Notes: generated by a model not told the origin, from the sequence alone. Counted from the stretch's first letter, positions 27,601 through 36,114 are shown. The stretch: 64,000 bases of DNA from Clostridium oryzae (GCF_002029235.1 NZ_MZGV01000005.1:1-64000), one strand, 5' to 3'. A program made the numbers and translations.

Positions 27601-28113
27601 AGTTATCTTATCAACAGCAGTTTTCTGCCCTGTATTTACGCCTTGATATACTTGTATTGCCATATTTTTGTAAATTTCATTAACAGCCTTATCCTGAGCA
27701 TCACCCATGCTTTTGGTTATCTTATTTGTGGCAGTTTTCTGTCCATCAGCCATCTTATCTATGATTTTGTCTACAGCTTCCTTTTGGACATCTCCCATTT
27801 TACTGTTCATCTGATCTATTGCTTTATTTTGACCTTTTGCCATTTCCGATAACATTTTTCGAGCCATATAAGCATTTTGTAATTTATTCATTGCTTTACT
27901 TGATATTTTAGGAGCCGCTATTGAAAAGGTTGTACTTAAAATAGCAAATATAAGAACAACTATTAAATTTATTCTATGAGGTTTTAAATATCCTAGAAGC
28001 CTTTTCAAAGAACCTTTAAAGTCCTTCGCTTTTTCTACAGGTCTTCCCATCCCCCTCATCGGTCCGCCTCTTCGACCTCCCATTGATTTTCTGTTTCCTC
28101 TATTTTCACTCAT
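24697..28113 (-). CDS. ABC exporter half-transporter with giant extracellular insertion
   Basis: At 1138 residues this is about twice the usual length. Residues 1-40 are a basic Gly/Arg tail; TM1 lies near 47-70; TM2-TM6 run from about 610 to 860; the ATPase domain follows (GPTGAGKTT, ISQGQKQL signature, LILDEATSS). The insertion between TM1 and TM2, about 540 residues, holds a coiled coil of MGDxQKxAxxKI repeats (about 90-200), a Gln/Thr/Lys-rich linker, then about six helical repeats of the form LxxLPxhxxhxDxxxK...DIFxDMPD (about 235-575). It partners the 575-residue half-transporter encoded just upstream. The insertion faces outside. Confidence 0.88.
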   Translation of the reverse strand: MSENRGNRKSMGGRRGGPMRGMGRPVEKAKDFKGSLKRLLGYLKPHRINLIVVLIFAILSTTFSIAAPKISSKAMNKLQNAYMARKMLSEMAKGQNKAIDQMNSKMGDVQKEAVDKIIDKMADGQKTATNKITKSMGDAQDKAVNEIYKNMAIQVYQGVNTGQKTAVDKITNQMAAAQKTMVTKIQKQMKQAEQLAAAQKAAQAKQKGKQTAQQATQQSAQTTQQTTKKAAKTTTQPDAKTQAVIQKLMKLPMIDSTSNRTKRVQITLQFIDILQAMPSNGQVDKASLTTLKELLNIPMLDQTQAGNSKVTVIKEFMSVAKKLPGGSATQSSMSLDTAEMDEVYSRIAKMTDFTAKTSSTNSNMNTKAEKAVKKLLKLPSINKIKDSEEKKKTLSKLIDIFKDMPDMSSSSDTSSSGSKINKSDLNTIKDLLKISDINSIKDSKKKTAAAIKLVDIFGEMPKIDNGSSKDSSDTMDTKQLKSVKELLGLPMLNSITDTNQKAKVTSKMLDIFRDMPDTDDISKGSKSKNKIDTKSIKSIQEFIALPKLDKLTDANKRADVCKKILDLGSKLTKSMDNAPTNPKDNVNLTDDQMNSVITAIRDTNGKYDFRYIGNIVIVLIGMYVISALFNLTMGLVMSGVSQKTVRDLRREVDEKLARLPLKYFDMHSHGDILSRVTNDVDTISTTLQQSLTQIITSVITIIGYIIMMVTISPTLTLIVIATLPLYIIVTAAIAKKSQKFFAAQQKEMGLISGHVEEMYTGHKIVKAFGHEKESIEEFEAINKRLKSAGWKAQFVSGIMFPLMNFISNLGYVGISIVGGIWITKSLLGLGDILAFIQYSRSFTMPITQTANISNVIQSTVACAERVFQILDEEEEIADSSDAVVLENPKGEVTFEHVDFRYMEEVPLIENMNLDVKQGHTIAIVGPTGAGKTTLVNLLMRFYEINAGKIAIDGVNINDIKRSELRKMFGMVLQDTWLYNGSIKDNIAYGKEGATMEDIVRAAKAAHADHFIRTLPEGYDTILNEEGTNISQGQKQLLTIARAILADPTILILDEATSSVDTRTEVLIQKAMANLMKGRTSFVIAHRLSTIRDAELILVMKNGTIIEMGNHKELLNQGGFYADLYNSQFTGADLENDAV

Positions 28114-29837
28114 GCTATTTCCTCCTCTGAAAGTTGTGAGGATACAATTTCACGGTAAACATCACATTTTTCTAGTAATTCCTTATGCGTGCCCATTCCT
28201 ACAACAGAACCTTCATCTAAAACTATGATTCTATCTGCCTCCATAACTGTTCCAACTCTTTGTGCAACAATAATTACTGTTGAGTCCTGAGTTTCACTTT
28301 TCAAAGCAGCTCTAAGCTGCGCATCTGTTTTAAAGTCTAAAGCTGAGAAACTGTCATCAAATATATATATCTCTGGTTTTCTGACTAATGCACGGGCTAT
28401 AGAAAGTCTCTGCTTTTGGCCACCGGATACGTTTGTTCCTCCTTGAGCAATTTCATGCTCGTAGCCTCCATCCATGGTTGCTATAAAGTCGGCAGCCTGT
28501 GCCACTTCAGCAGCATGTCTAACTTCTTCATCACTTGCACCATCATTACCAAATCTAATATTTTCAGCAATTGTACCCGAAAATAGAACTGCTTTCTGAG
28601 GAACAAAGCCAATCTTATTTCTAAGATCTTCCTGAGAAATTTCTTTAATATCTACGCCATCAACTAAAATACTTCCGCTCTGTATATCATAAAATCTTGG
28701 TATTAGATTTATTAACGTAGATTTACCAGAACCTGTACTTCCAATGATAGCAGTGGTTTCACCAGGCCTTGCTGCAAAGGAAATATTTCTAAGAGCAGGT
28801 TCTTCAGCTCCATGATAACTAAAGGTTACATTTTTAAATTCAACATATCCTTTTCCTTCATAATTGTCTTTTGTTTTATCAGCATCTTTTATTTCAGGTA
28901 CAGTATCAAGTACTTCATTGATTCTCACTGCTGCAGCTTGTGCACGTGGAACCATAATGAACATCATTGCAAGCATAAGCATTGACATCATAATTTGCAT
29001 TGCATATTGAGTAAAGGCAGAAAGTGCACCTAAATCCATACTTCCTTTGCTTATACGTATCCCGCCAAACCAAAGAATTGCCAAAGTAGTAAAGTTCATA
29101 ATCAGCATGATAGAAGGCATCATAAAAGCCATAATCCTGTTAACCTTGATATAGTTTTCAGTAAGATCTACATTTGCTTCATTAAAACGCTTTGCTTCCT
29201 TGTCCACTGTATTAAAAGCACGTATTACTCTTATACCTGTTAACTTTTCTCTCAAGACTAAGTTAATTTTGTCAACCTTTATCTGTACTTTTTTGAAAAG
29301 AGGAATCATCTTAGATGCTATAAATCCAACAACTATTGCAAGTGCAGGTATAGAAACTCCTAAAACCCAGGTAAGAGTCCCATCCTTTCTTATCGCCAAT
29401 ATAATACCACCAATACACATAATTGGAGCACTAATCATCAAACGCATTATCATAACAGTAACTGTTTGAATTTGTGTTATGTCATTTGTCGTCCTAGTAA
29501 TAAGAGTTGCTGTTCCTAATTTATCAAATTCATACAATGAAAAGCTCTCAGCTCTTTTAAATATTTTATTTCTAAGTATTTCTCCTAAGCCCATAGAAGA
29601 TATAGCCGACAAAAAACTGGCCAAAACTGAACAAATCACTCCTCCTAGTGCAACCAAAAGCATTATTCCACCAATATGAAAAATCTTGTTTGTATCTCCC
29701 TGCATAACCCCGTCATTTATTATATCTGACATAAGTGTCGGCAGATAAAGGTCACCAATTGATTGACATGCTACAAAAACTAATACTCCAATTACCATGA
29801 GAGTATAGGGTTTTAAAAACTTATAAAGTCTTAACAT
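28110..29837 (-). CDS. ABC exporter half-transporter (LmrC/YfiB-like)
   Basis: 575 residues: six membrane segments, then an ATPase domain with Walker A GSTGSGKST, signature VSGGQKQR and Walker B IYIFDDSFSALD. The aspartate replacing the catalytic glutamate (FDDS) is the mark of the degenerate site in heterodimeric exporters; the partner at 24697-28113 has the canonical DEATS. Its stop overlaps the partner's ATG, so the two are translationally coupled. Confidence 0.9.
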   Translation of the reverse strand: MLRLYKFLKPYTLMVIGVLVFVACQSIGDLYLPTLMSDIINDGVMQGDTNKIFHIGGIMLLVALGGVICSVLASFLSAISSMGLGEILRNKIFKRAESFSLYEFDKLGTATLITRTTNDITQIQTVTVMIMRLMISAPIMCIGGIILAIRKDGTLTWVLGVSIPALAIVVGFIASKMIPLFKKVQIKVDKINLVLREKLTGIRVIRAFNTVDKEAKRFNEANVDLTENYIKVNRIMAFMMPSIMLIMNFTTLAILWFGGIRISKGSMDLGALSAFTQYAMQIMMSMLMLAMMFIMVPRAQAAAVRINEVLDTVPEIKDADKTKDNYEGKGYVEFKNVTFSYHGAEEPALRNISFAARPGETTAIIGSTGSGKSTLINLIPRFYDIQSGSILVDGVDIKEISQEDLRNKIGFVPQKAVLFSGTIAENIRFGNDGASDEEVRHAAEVAQAADFIATMDGGYEHEIAQGGTNVSGGQKQRLSIARALVRKPEIYIFDDSFSALDFKTDAQLRAALKSETQDSTVIIVAQRVGTVMEADRIIVLDEGSVVGMGTHKELLEKCDVYREIVSSQLSEEEIA

Positions 29838-29840
29838 AAA

Positions 29841-30284
29841 TCACCTCTCCTTTTTGTCGTTTAATATCCTTTTCATAATTTTCAATGCATCAATGATCTT
29901 CTCAATATCTTCTGGGGCGGCTGAATTAAGCAAATTGAAAAGACTTTCTTTTGCTTTCTCACTAAGTCCTTTATTTTCTTCCATGAATTTTTTAGTTATC
30001 TTTACATAGACTGTTCTTCTATCCTCATAATTTCTTGTTCTTTCCACCATTCCACGTTCTTCCATTCTGTCAATTATACCGGACACGGTGCTTTTAGATA
30101 GCTGAACCCTCTCACTTATATCACTAATCTTCATTTCTCCATACTTACAGAGTGAAAATATAATTATTCCCTGTGACACAGTAATCTCAGTTCCTTTAAA
30201 ATTCTTATGAATTTTCTGCTTTATAGTTTTACTTACTTCATGCATTAGTTTCACAGCCTCTTCACTTCTATTACTTGAATGCAC
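29841..30284 (-). CDS. MarR-family regulator of the ABC exporter
   Basis: 147 residues; winged helix MKISDISERVQLSKSTVSGIIDRMEERGMV, wing NYEDRRTVYVKI. It lies three bases upstream of the exporter genes and is first in the operon, as in lmrA/yfiA-type arrangements. Two in-frame GTG codons compete (30293 and 30284); the second has AAAGGGG at proper spacing, so I chose it. Likely a repressor released by the exported compound. Confidence 0.85.
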   Translation of the reverse strand: MHSSNRSEEAVKLMHEVSKTIKQKIHKNFKGTEITVSQGIIIFSLCKYGEMKISDISERVQLSKSTVSGIIDRMEERGMVERTRNYEDRRTVYVKITKKFMEENKGLSEKAKESLFNLLNSAAPEDIEKIIDALKIMKRILNDKKER

Positions 30285-30415
30285 TTCTACCACCCCTTTC
30301 CTTTCAAAATTAGTTCATTTCCAAACTGTTCGATACCGATTAGTCTGCATACGAACTATTATATCATTTTTTATATTGCAGTCAAGCTACTTTTAAAAAA
30401 GATATTTGACATATA

Positions 30416-30452
30416 TAAAAAGCAGTTTACTTTTTACAGTAAGCTGCTTTTG
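30416..30452 (-). terminator. Terminator downstream of tRNA-Arg
   Basis: AAAAGCAGTTTACT/AGTAAGCTGCTTTT stem with a T-rich leftward end. It is placed to end the tRNA-Arg transcript before the MarR promoter. Confidence 0.7.
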
Positions 30453-30464
30453 CCGTGAAAAATG

Positions 30465-30560
30465 AAATGTTGTGGCACTACGGAGATTGATCCGTAGTAC
30501 CACAACATTTCCTATGCCCTGACTCTTAATATTAACAAAATACTTTTATTACATTAAAAA
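30465..30560. repeat. Palindromic element with shared tail
   Basis: AAATGTTGTGG and CCACAACATTT arms form a 20-base near-perfect stem (30465-30510). After it comes TGCCCTGACTCTTAAT and an AT tail that also follows the element at 57674. A degenerate single arm (AAATGTTGTGGCTCTACGGA) lies near 21760. Confidence 0.55.
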
Positions 30561-30602
30561 TAAAAAAACACCTAAAATGCTGTATTTCAAGTGTTTCCCT
30601 AG

Positions 30603-30676
30603 TGCACCCGGAGAGATTCGAACTCTCGACCTTCGGATTCGAAGTCCGCGACTCTATCCAGCTGAGCTACGAGTGC
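30603..30676 (-). tRNA. tRNA-Arg (TCG)
   Basis: Cloverleaf with acceptor GCACTCG/CGGGTGC (one G-T pair), anticodon loop CTTCGAA and T-loop TTCGAAT. CCA is not encoded. It stands alone, away from the large tRNA cluster. Confidence 0.93.
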
Positions 30677-30862
30677 AATTATATAAATATATCTCAGAAT
30701 ATTATTATAAGACACTTAGCATTTTTTATCAATGCTTTTATTTATAATATAGTCTATAATTTTGATTATTCTCTTCTACTTATCTTATATAAGACACTAA
30801 TAAATTTTGAATTAAATCTTGCTCATTGGCAAAAATATTTATCAAAGGAGGGATAACAACTT

Positions 30863-31012
30863 ATGCAAGAAAAATATATAGAACCGTTAACCAAACTTGA
30901 ATATGCTCCTCTTGAGAAGAACCAGGAAGAAAAATTAAGAGACTTTGAAAGAAAGTTTAATGAAGAGTTCGGAACCGCTTTTTACTTTATGGTAATGAGA
31001 AAAGAAGACTAA
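30863..31012 (+). CDS. Small acidic hypothetical protein, 49 aa
   Basis: An ATG nine bases after AAAGGAGGG opens a 49-residue frame rich in Glu and Lys (MQEKYIEPLTKLEYAPLEKN...FYFMVMRKED). The strong ribosome site and the absence of competing frames support translation. No family recognised. A long hairpin starts directly at its stop. Confidence 0.6.
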   Translation: MQEKYIEPLTKLEYAPLEKNQEEKLRDFERKFNEEFGTAFYFMVMRKED

Positions 31013-31015
31013 TTA

Positions 31016-31127
31016 TATAAGTTGCAATAAAGTTCTTACATTATGGCTTCTAAAATATCACTGCTGAATCGGTTCGACCCTAGGATCTTTTAGAAGTCAG
31101 AATGTATTAGAACTTTCACAACTTATA
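31016..31127. repeat. Long inverted repeat / possible structured RNA
   Basis: Arms of about 40 bases (TATAAGTTG..., GTTCT-TACATT..., GCTTCTAAAA) pair with the complement ending CAACTTATA, with few mismatches. The 30-base apical part contains GGTTCGACCC. No ORF and no T tract. It is either a stable 3' RNA of the small ORF or a MITE-like element. Confidence 0.5.
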
Positions 31128-31133
31128 CTGCAA

Positions 31134-31179
31134 ATGCACCTCAAAATGTTACTATGCTTTCGCTTTAATTTGAGGTGCA
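31134..31179. terminator. Hairpin between the small ORF and the MATE gene
   Basis: TGCACCTCAAAAT/ATTTGAGGTGCA stem, placed as a terminator for the leftward MATE gene or the rightward small ORF. Confidence 0.6.
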
Positions 31180-31221
31180 GCCTATTAGTTTCCTTCTTTT
31201 TTCATAGGTCACATCAGGTAA

Positions 31222-32565
31222 TTATGCACACTGCTGTAAATCTGTTTCTTTTACCTTCATGAATATAATATTGTAGATTAGTGAAGCTAAAACTGCTGCT
31301 ATATGGCTTATTAATACAGCTATCCATATTCCATTTAGCCCTAAGCTTGAAAGCGAAAATATTTTTGCTAAAGGCATTCTTACCACAACGTAGTAGAATA
31401 TCATAACAAACATAGCTGTAGTTGGTCTTCCAAAGCCATTTACCTTTCCAAGTACACAACTGGTTATACAATTGCAAATATACCCAATAGATATTGTGGC
31501 AAAATATACTTTAACTATATTGGCCACTGAAGTCCCTCCTCCAAACATAGCGGTAAGCTCTTTAGCGAAGAAAACTACTGTTATAGTAAGAATTATAAGC
31601 AAAATTCCTCCGTAAACTATGCCCCATTTTAAATATTCCTCTGCCTTTTTCATTTTTTTCGCTCCAAAGCACTGTCCTGTACAGGAAGTTATAGCCATAT
31701 TAAGTGCCATAGCTGGATAGAATAATATAACCTCCAGTTTTCCCGAAATACCAAAGGCCGCAACAGAAAGTACCCCAAACCCAGCCACAAGTAAGGTTAT
31801 AAATGCTGTACTAATAGCAGGAATACTTTGCTGAATCATGGATGGAATAGATTTTGCAATAATATCAAAACTTAAGCTTTTACTTATTAGCTTAATGTCA
31901 ATTCTAATTATCTTATTTTTAACTATATAGGCAACCATTATTAACATCATTATGCCTTGGGAAATAAGTGTAGCAACTGCAGCTCCGTTCATGCCAAACA
32001 TATGAATAAAAACTGGATCGATAACTAAATTAAGAAAAGTACAAGCAATTATTGACACCATCTGCATAGTAGAATTGCCATAGCTGCGAAGAACTGCTGT
32101 GAAATACAGATAGAACAATACAAATATAAAACCAAGAACGTAGATTGAAAGAAACCCCTTTGCCATAGAATAAATAGACTTTGGCGTATTCAAAGCTGAA
32201 AGTATACCGTCAATTCCCAATTCACATATGAGCACAAGTATCACGCCAAAAATTAGAGTAACTATAAAAGAAGTTGCAATAGTAGACTTTATTTTTTCTT
32301 CATCTTTAGCTCCAATGTATTTGGATAACAGCATGGCAATGGCGTTAGTAGCTCCCATACTCAATGAGCTAAAGAGCAAAATTAGCGGTGTAGATACCGT
32401 TAAAGCAGCCAAAGCCTTTTCTCCAAGCAAATTACCAATCCATAAGCTATCTACGATATTATAGGCCATATTAAACACATATGCAATTATCAGAGGCACC
32501 GTTATTGCTATTAAATTCTTTGAAGCATATCCTTCAGTAAAATCGATTGTTTTAAAATTTTTCAT
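31222..32565 (-). CDS. MATE-family efflux transporter
   Basis: 447 residues with twelve membrane segments in two homologous halves, the MATE/MOP flippase plan (SLWIGNLLGEKALAALTVSTPL in the first half, CTGQCFGAKKMKKAEEY in the second). It probably exports cationic drugs using Na+ or H+. The ATG at 32565 follows AAAGGA. A TetR gene lies 120 bases upstream in the same direction and is the likely regulator. Confidence 0.88.
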   Translation of the reverse strand: MKNFKTIDFTEGYASKNLIAITVPLIIAYVFNMAYNIVDSLWIGNLLGEKALAALTVSTPLILLFSSLSMGATNAIAMLLSKYIGAKDEEKIKSTIATSFIVTLIFGVILVLICELGIDGILSALNTPKSIYSMAKGFLSIYVLGFIFVLFYLYFTAVLRSYGNSTMQMVSIIACTFLNLVIDPVFIHMFGMNGAAVATLISQGIMMLIMVAYIVKNKIIRIDIKLISKSLSFDIIAKSIPSMIQQSIPAISTAFITLLVAGFGVLSVAAFGISGKLEVILFYPAMALNMAITSCTGQCFGAKKMKKAEEYLKWGIVYGGILLIILTITVVFFAKELTAMFGGGTSVANIVKVYFATISIGYICNCITSCVLGKVNGFGRPTTAMFVMIFYYVVVRMPLAKIFSLSSLGLNGIWIAVLISHIAAVLASLIYNIIFMKVKETDLQQCA

Positions 32566-32641
32566 TTCTATCAATCCTTTCATTATATGTATCAATTAAT
32601 TTTACTCATTGAACATTATTCACTCATAAAGTATTTTTTTA

Positions 32642-32676
32642 CCCTGACAGCAATGTATTAATTTATGCTGCCAGGG
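32642..32676. terminator. Hairpin between TetR and MATE genes
   Basis: CCCTGACAGC/GCTGCCAGGG stem with one mismatch, ten bases after the TetR stop. No T tract follows in the gene direction, so it may only attenuate read-through into the MATE gene. Confidence 0.5.
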
Positions 32677-32685
32677 CTATATAAC

Positions 32686-33261
32686 TTATATAATTTCTCC
32701 GTATAGTATTTGCCTTATTATGTTTCTCATATAGTCAACTCTATCCTTTATATCCATACTGTTATCCTGCATGATGCCTATTTGCCCATACATGATAAAA
32801 CTGGCTGTTATATCAGCATTTTCAAGTTCTATTTCGCCTTTGTCACATAAAACCTGAAGCTCTTCTTTAATGTGTGGTACAAGATATTTACATATATTTA
32901 AGGTTAGCTGCTCATGCAGTGCTTCATTACCTTCTTTATGATAAAAATCATGATACTTGCTGATAGAATCCTGATTTTGTGTTAATTTACACATTAAATT
33001 CATACGCTCATCCAACGTTCTGCTTCTGTCATGGATAGCTGCAACAAATGCTGAACAGCATTCTCTTACGTATTGATCCATAGCCGTTTCAAAAAGTTCC
33101 TGCTTTGATGCGAAATATCTATAACACAATCCTTGCACTACATTCATCTCTTTAGCAATATCAGCCATAGAGGTTGCTTCATAGCCTTTTTTATAAAATA
33201 ATTTCATAGCAGTATCTATTATTTCCTGCTTTCTAACCTCTGGCGGTTTCGAAATCCTCAA
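32686..33261 (-). CDS. TetR-family transcriptional regulator
   Basis: 191 residues. The N-terminal TetR helix-turn-helix (EIIDTAMKLFYKKGYEATSMADIAKEMNVVQGLCYRYFASKQELF) is complete; the rest is a helical ligand-binding domain. Its position directly upstream of the MATE gene suggests control of that exporter. Confidence 0.88.
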   Translation of the reverse strand: MRISKPPEVRKQEIIDTAMKLFYKKGYEATSMADIAKEMNVVQGLCYRYFASKQELFETAMDQYVRECCSAFVAAIHDRSRTLDERMNLMCKLTQNQDSISKYHDFYHKEGNEALHEQLTLNICKYLVPHIKEELQVLCDKGEIELENADITASFIMYGQIGIMQDNSMDIKDRVDYMRNIIRQILYGEII

Positions 33262-33377
33262 TGTTAATTCTCCTTTTCTATATGTAATGATATCAATATA
33301 ACACTTGAATGAATAAAAGTCAATGAACTTAATTCACTATTTTTTTAATTTTAAAGAGAAACTAAAAAAGTTCCTCT

Positions 33378-33599
33378 TTAAAATTCCCCTGCCTTATATT
33401 TTTCAATCAATTCTTCTATTTTAGGTGTGCACCTTCTGCCTCCACAGCCGCCTGAACCGGCACCGGTAGCTTTTTGTACTTCCTCTACCGTAAGTGCACC
33501 TCTTTTTATAGCTCCCTTAATTTTAGATCTTGGTATGGCCTTGCACAAACATACCTTAGTTAATTTGTCCATTATATCAGGACTTATATTGTTGTCCAT
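33378..33599 (-). CDS. Bfd-like [2Fe-2S] protein
   Basis: A 73-residue BFD-like ferredoxin domain. The four cluster cysteines are Cys17 and Cys19 (VCLCKAI) and Cys52 and Cys57 (GCGGRRCTP), the C-x-C...C-x4-C pattern of bacterioferritin-associated ferredoxin and related domains. Stand-alone Bfd-like proteins pass electrons to iron-storage or oxidoreductase partners; no partner gene adjoins it. Confidence 0.85.
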   Translation of the reverse strand: MDNNISPDIMDKLTKVCLCKAIPRSKIKGAIKRGALTVEEVQKATGAGSGGCGGRRCTPKIEELIEKYKAGEF

Positions 33600-33676
33600 T
33601 TTGATTCTCCTTCTAATAATAATTATTATCCTTTAATACTAATTATACTCTTGCTTATATAAAAATTCAATTATTT

Positions 33677-33722
33677 AAAAAAGAATCATTAAGCCATAGT
33701 ATAGCTTAATGATTCTTTTTTT
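33677..33722. terminator. Bidirectional terminator
   Basis: AAAAAAGAATCATTAAGC/GCTTAATGATTCTTTTTTT, a long near-perfect stem between the beta-propeller-like gene and the Bfd-like gene. Confidence 0.85.
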
Positions 33723-33737
33723 ATACTTAATGCTTAC

Positions 33738-34766
33738 TTATTTTGCTATTGCATACTTACCATTGTCATTAAATGCCGCCAAATTTTTATCGTCATATAC
33801 ACTTAAATAATAAAACTTTTTTGATGTTGTGTATTTCTTTACTATTTTTTTACCATTTGACATATATATACTGCCATTCCTTAATAGCCATAGATTATTC
33901 TTAACGTCCATAACAGCACAGTAATCCGAAAGAAGTGCTCCATAATCTCCTAAGTCCTGAGTGGAAATTTTAGAAATAGAATTAGACTTTATCTTAAATT
34001 TATTATAATATGCAGTTCTTCCTCCTTCATCATCCATGTCGCAGCCTATTATATAAAGCTTATTGTCTTTTGATATGTTAAAATCATCTATAGTGTTAAT
34101 ACCATGACTATTCAATGCATATTTCTTGAAGCTTCCTTTATAGTGCCTGTATAATGAATATTTATATATATATCTATTTACAGGGAATATGTACACCAAG
34201 TTTCCGTTGTAATCTAATCCTAAGCTTATTCTATAACCGATGTCATCAAATCGTTTTTTATAGCCTTGGCTGTTTACAAGATATGAATCATGATTTTCTG
34301 TTTCATATCCATCCCATGCACACCATACTACTCCTGATTTATCTATTACAACATGCTCAAGTTCATTGTAATTTTTTTTAGGTGCAGACAATTTTCTATA
34401 TACAGAAAAATGATAAGATTTTAAATTTAACTTATATATAGTGTCATTCTTTAACATGTATATATTATTTTTATCATAAGCTTTTACATAAGAAAAACTA
34501 CCGTCATATTTAGAAAGGTTTATATGTATGTTTCTGATAACTGATAATTTTTTCATTATAACTATAGACTTCTTCGATTTGCTGTAAAATATAAGCTTAT
34601 CTTTGTACTGAATTATAGGGACTCCTTCATTTTTCTTTCCTGCTGTTAATTCTTTACTTTTTGCATAAACGGAAAGGTTGTTAGAATTATAAAATAATGA
34701 AAATGCCATAAAGAAACTTACAATAATACTTAACGGATAAATTGCTTTTTTAAAATAATTTTTCAT
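33738..34766 (-). CDS. Secreted WD40/beta-propeller-like protein
   Basis: 342 residues with an N-terminal membrane/signal segment (YPLSIIVSFFMAFSLFY, residues 10-30) followed by repeated beta strands of propeller character: YDKNNIYMLKNDTIYKL, DKSGVVWCAWDG, DYNGNLVYIF, SKDNKLYIIGC, DVKNNLWLLRNGSIY, DDKNLAAFNDNGKY. About six or seven blades can be counted. No enzymatic motif. It is probably extracellular or membrane-anchored; the role is unknown. The ATG at 34766 follows AAAGGAGG; the closer ATG at 34778 abuts the site. Confidence 0.65.
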   Translation of the reverse strand: MKNYFKKAIYPLSIIVSFFMAFSLFYNSNNLSVYAKSKELTAGKKNEGVPIIQYKDKLIFYSKSKKSIVIMKKLSVIRNIHINLSKYDGSFSYVKAYDKNNIYMLKNDTIYKLNLKSYHFSVYRKLSAPKKNYNELEHVVIDKSGVVWCAWDGYETENHDSYLVNSQGYKKRFDDIGYRISLGLDYNGNLVYIFPVNRYIYKYSLYRHYKGSFKKYALNSHGINTIDDFNISKDNKLYIIGCDMDDEGGRTAYYNKFKIKSNSISKISTQDLGDYGALLSDYCAVMDVKNNLWLLRNGSIYMSNGKKIVKKYTTSKKFYYLSVYDDKNLAAFNDNGKYAIAK

Positions 34767-34977
34767 AGTTTCTACCATCCTCCTTTTTTACTATTTTTTT
34801 ATTATACTACAAATATTATGTAGAATAAACAAGAATGTAGAAACTATTTCCATATTATATTTTACTCAATATAGCTTAAATTATATAAAATTTATAGTAT
34901 AATATTACATAAATCAACAGATAAATAAATATTTTATATACAAACATTTAAACAGTATTTAGAAAGAGGTGACGTTT

Positions 34978-35613
34978 ATGCCATTAGACCATAAACATAT
35001 TGATGAAATTAAAATACCTATTTATGAATTTAACAAAGAATATTACGGTGGTAATCAATACTGGTTTCCGAAAAAACTTCATCAGCTTAGCGGTTGTGGT
35101 CCGATAGCTGCAGCTAATATAATGGCATATTTAGCTGAAAACTTTTCAGAGAATTACAGAGCTCTGTATCCTTATAGTCTCCCCATATCTAAAGGCGATT
35201 TTGTTAATCATATAGTGGAGGTTCGCAAATTTGTAAAACCTGGTATACGTGGACTTACTTCAGTTCACCAATTTTGTGAAAATACATTAGACTATGCTAA
35301 AAGCAGAAATGTTTTATTAACGCCACATATATTAGAGGATGACACTGTAAGCATGGAAGAGGTTGTACATTACCTTTCTGAAGCTCTGCTGCAGAAACTT
35401 CCTGTTGCGATACTTGTACTTACTCATGCTGTAAAAGAATTAGAAGATTACTCTTGGCATTGGATGACTATTACTGATTTGAAGTTCAATGCTGAAGATA
35501 ACAATACTTATATTGTAGTCTCAACTTATGGCGAACGCCATGTTATTGATTTAAATATACTTTGGAATCATAGATGTACTAAAGATAGAATTAAGTTCGC
35601 TTATTTTTCATAA
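34978..35613 (+). CDS. C39-like papain-fold cysteine peptidase
   Basis: 211 residues. The active-site cysteine lies in LSGCGPIAAANIMAYL and the histidine in YSWHWMTITDL, followed by a strand with TYGERHVIDL, the plan of Peptidase_C39_2 proteins. There is no signal peptide, so it works in the cytoplasm. It ends in a strong terminator and neighbours the signal-peptide gene and the RRNPP-type regulator. A 22-residue relic of a homologue (LLQKLPV) lies beyond the regulator at 37464. The ATG at 34978 follows GAGGTGA. A role in the signalling system is inference from location. Confidence 0.75.
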   Translation: MPLDHKHIDEIKIPIYEFNKEYYGGNQYWFPKKLHQLSGCGPIAAANIMAYLAENFSENYRALYPYSLPISKGDFVNHIVEVRKFVKPGIRGLTSVHQFCENTLDYAKSRNVLLTPHILEDDTVSMEEVVHYLSEALLQKLPVAILVLTHAVKELEDYSWHWMTITDLKFNAEDNNTYIVVSTYGERHVIDLNILWNHRCTKDRIKFAYFS

Positions 35614-35648
35614 AAAACCTCCCATCAATGTCAATGGGAGGTTTTTTA
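35612..35648. terminator. Strong bidirectional terminator
   Basis: AAAAAACCTCCCAT/ATGGGAGGTTTTTT stem directly at the peptidase stop. It also ends leftward transcription of the signal-peptide gene. Confidence 0.88.
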
Positions 35649-35804
35649 ATTTAAAGTGAATATGTGCATTCATGATTTATATAAAACACCCTATAGATAA
35701 GTACCTAATGAATTCAATTACCTATCTACATTTTGTCATATATACCGCGTGTGCTTCCTGCTTATGTTTTTTTTCTGTAGTTTTTATCGTTATTTATATT
35801 CATA

Positions 35805-35924
35805 TTATTTATAGATATGGATGCCATTTACCATAAATGGATCCTTCTCCTCTGCATTGCAACTAACACTATAAAGGTTTAAAATACTTAATATTATTAC
35901 AAAACAAGTTATAAATTTCTTCAT
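35805..35924 (-). CDS. Phr-like signal peptide precursor, 39 aa
   Basis: Too short for routine ORF calling. The ATG at 35924 is preceded by GAGGTGA and by a promoter TTAACA-17-TAATAT (35945-35973). Translation: a basic MKK start, a hydrophobic export segment (FITCFVIILSILNLYSVSC), then a short polar tail NAEEKDPFMVNGIHIYK. Size, layout and divergent position next to an XRE-TPR regulator are those of RRNPP quorum-sensing pre-peptides, whose processed C-terminal 5-12 residues re-enter the cell. A frameshifted homologue lies at 51747-51874. The mature form is unknown. Confidence 0.75.
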   Translation of the reverse strand: MKKFITCFVIILSILNLYSVSCNAEEKDPFMVNGIHIYK

Positions 35925-35944
35925 ATATTTATCACCTCACCAGT

Positions 35945-35990
35945 ATATTACTATATTTACCTATAAATGTTAATGGCGTATAATTATTGT
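35945..35990 (-). promoter_or_regulatory. Signal-peptide promoter with shared control block
   Basis: Promoter TTAACA, 17 bases, TAATAT (left edge 35945) plus the upstream ACAATAATTATAC. I count 37 identities in 46 positions with the promoter of the RiPP operon at 51902-51947, in the same orientation to its gene. A candidate binding region for the RRNPP-type regulator. Confidence 0.6.
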
Positions 35991-36114
35991 ATATATCTAT
36001 TTTTATAAATATCATCGTATTATCTATTTACTATTTTGAATTACACAAAATGACATCACTATTTTACCTCATTTGGGGATTTGTGCATTTTATGAACATA
36101 GGAGGACAAATTAT

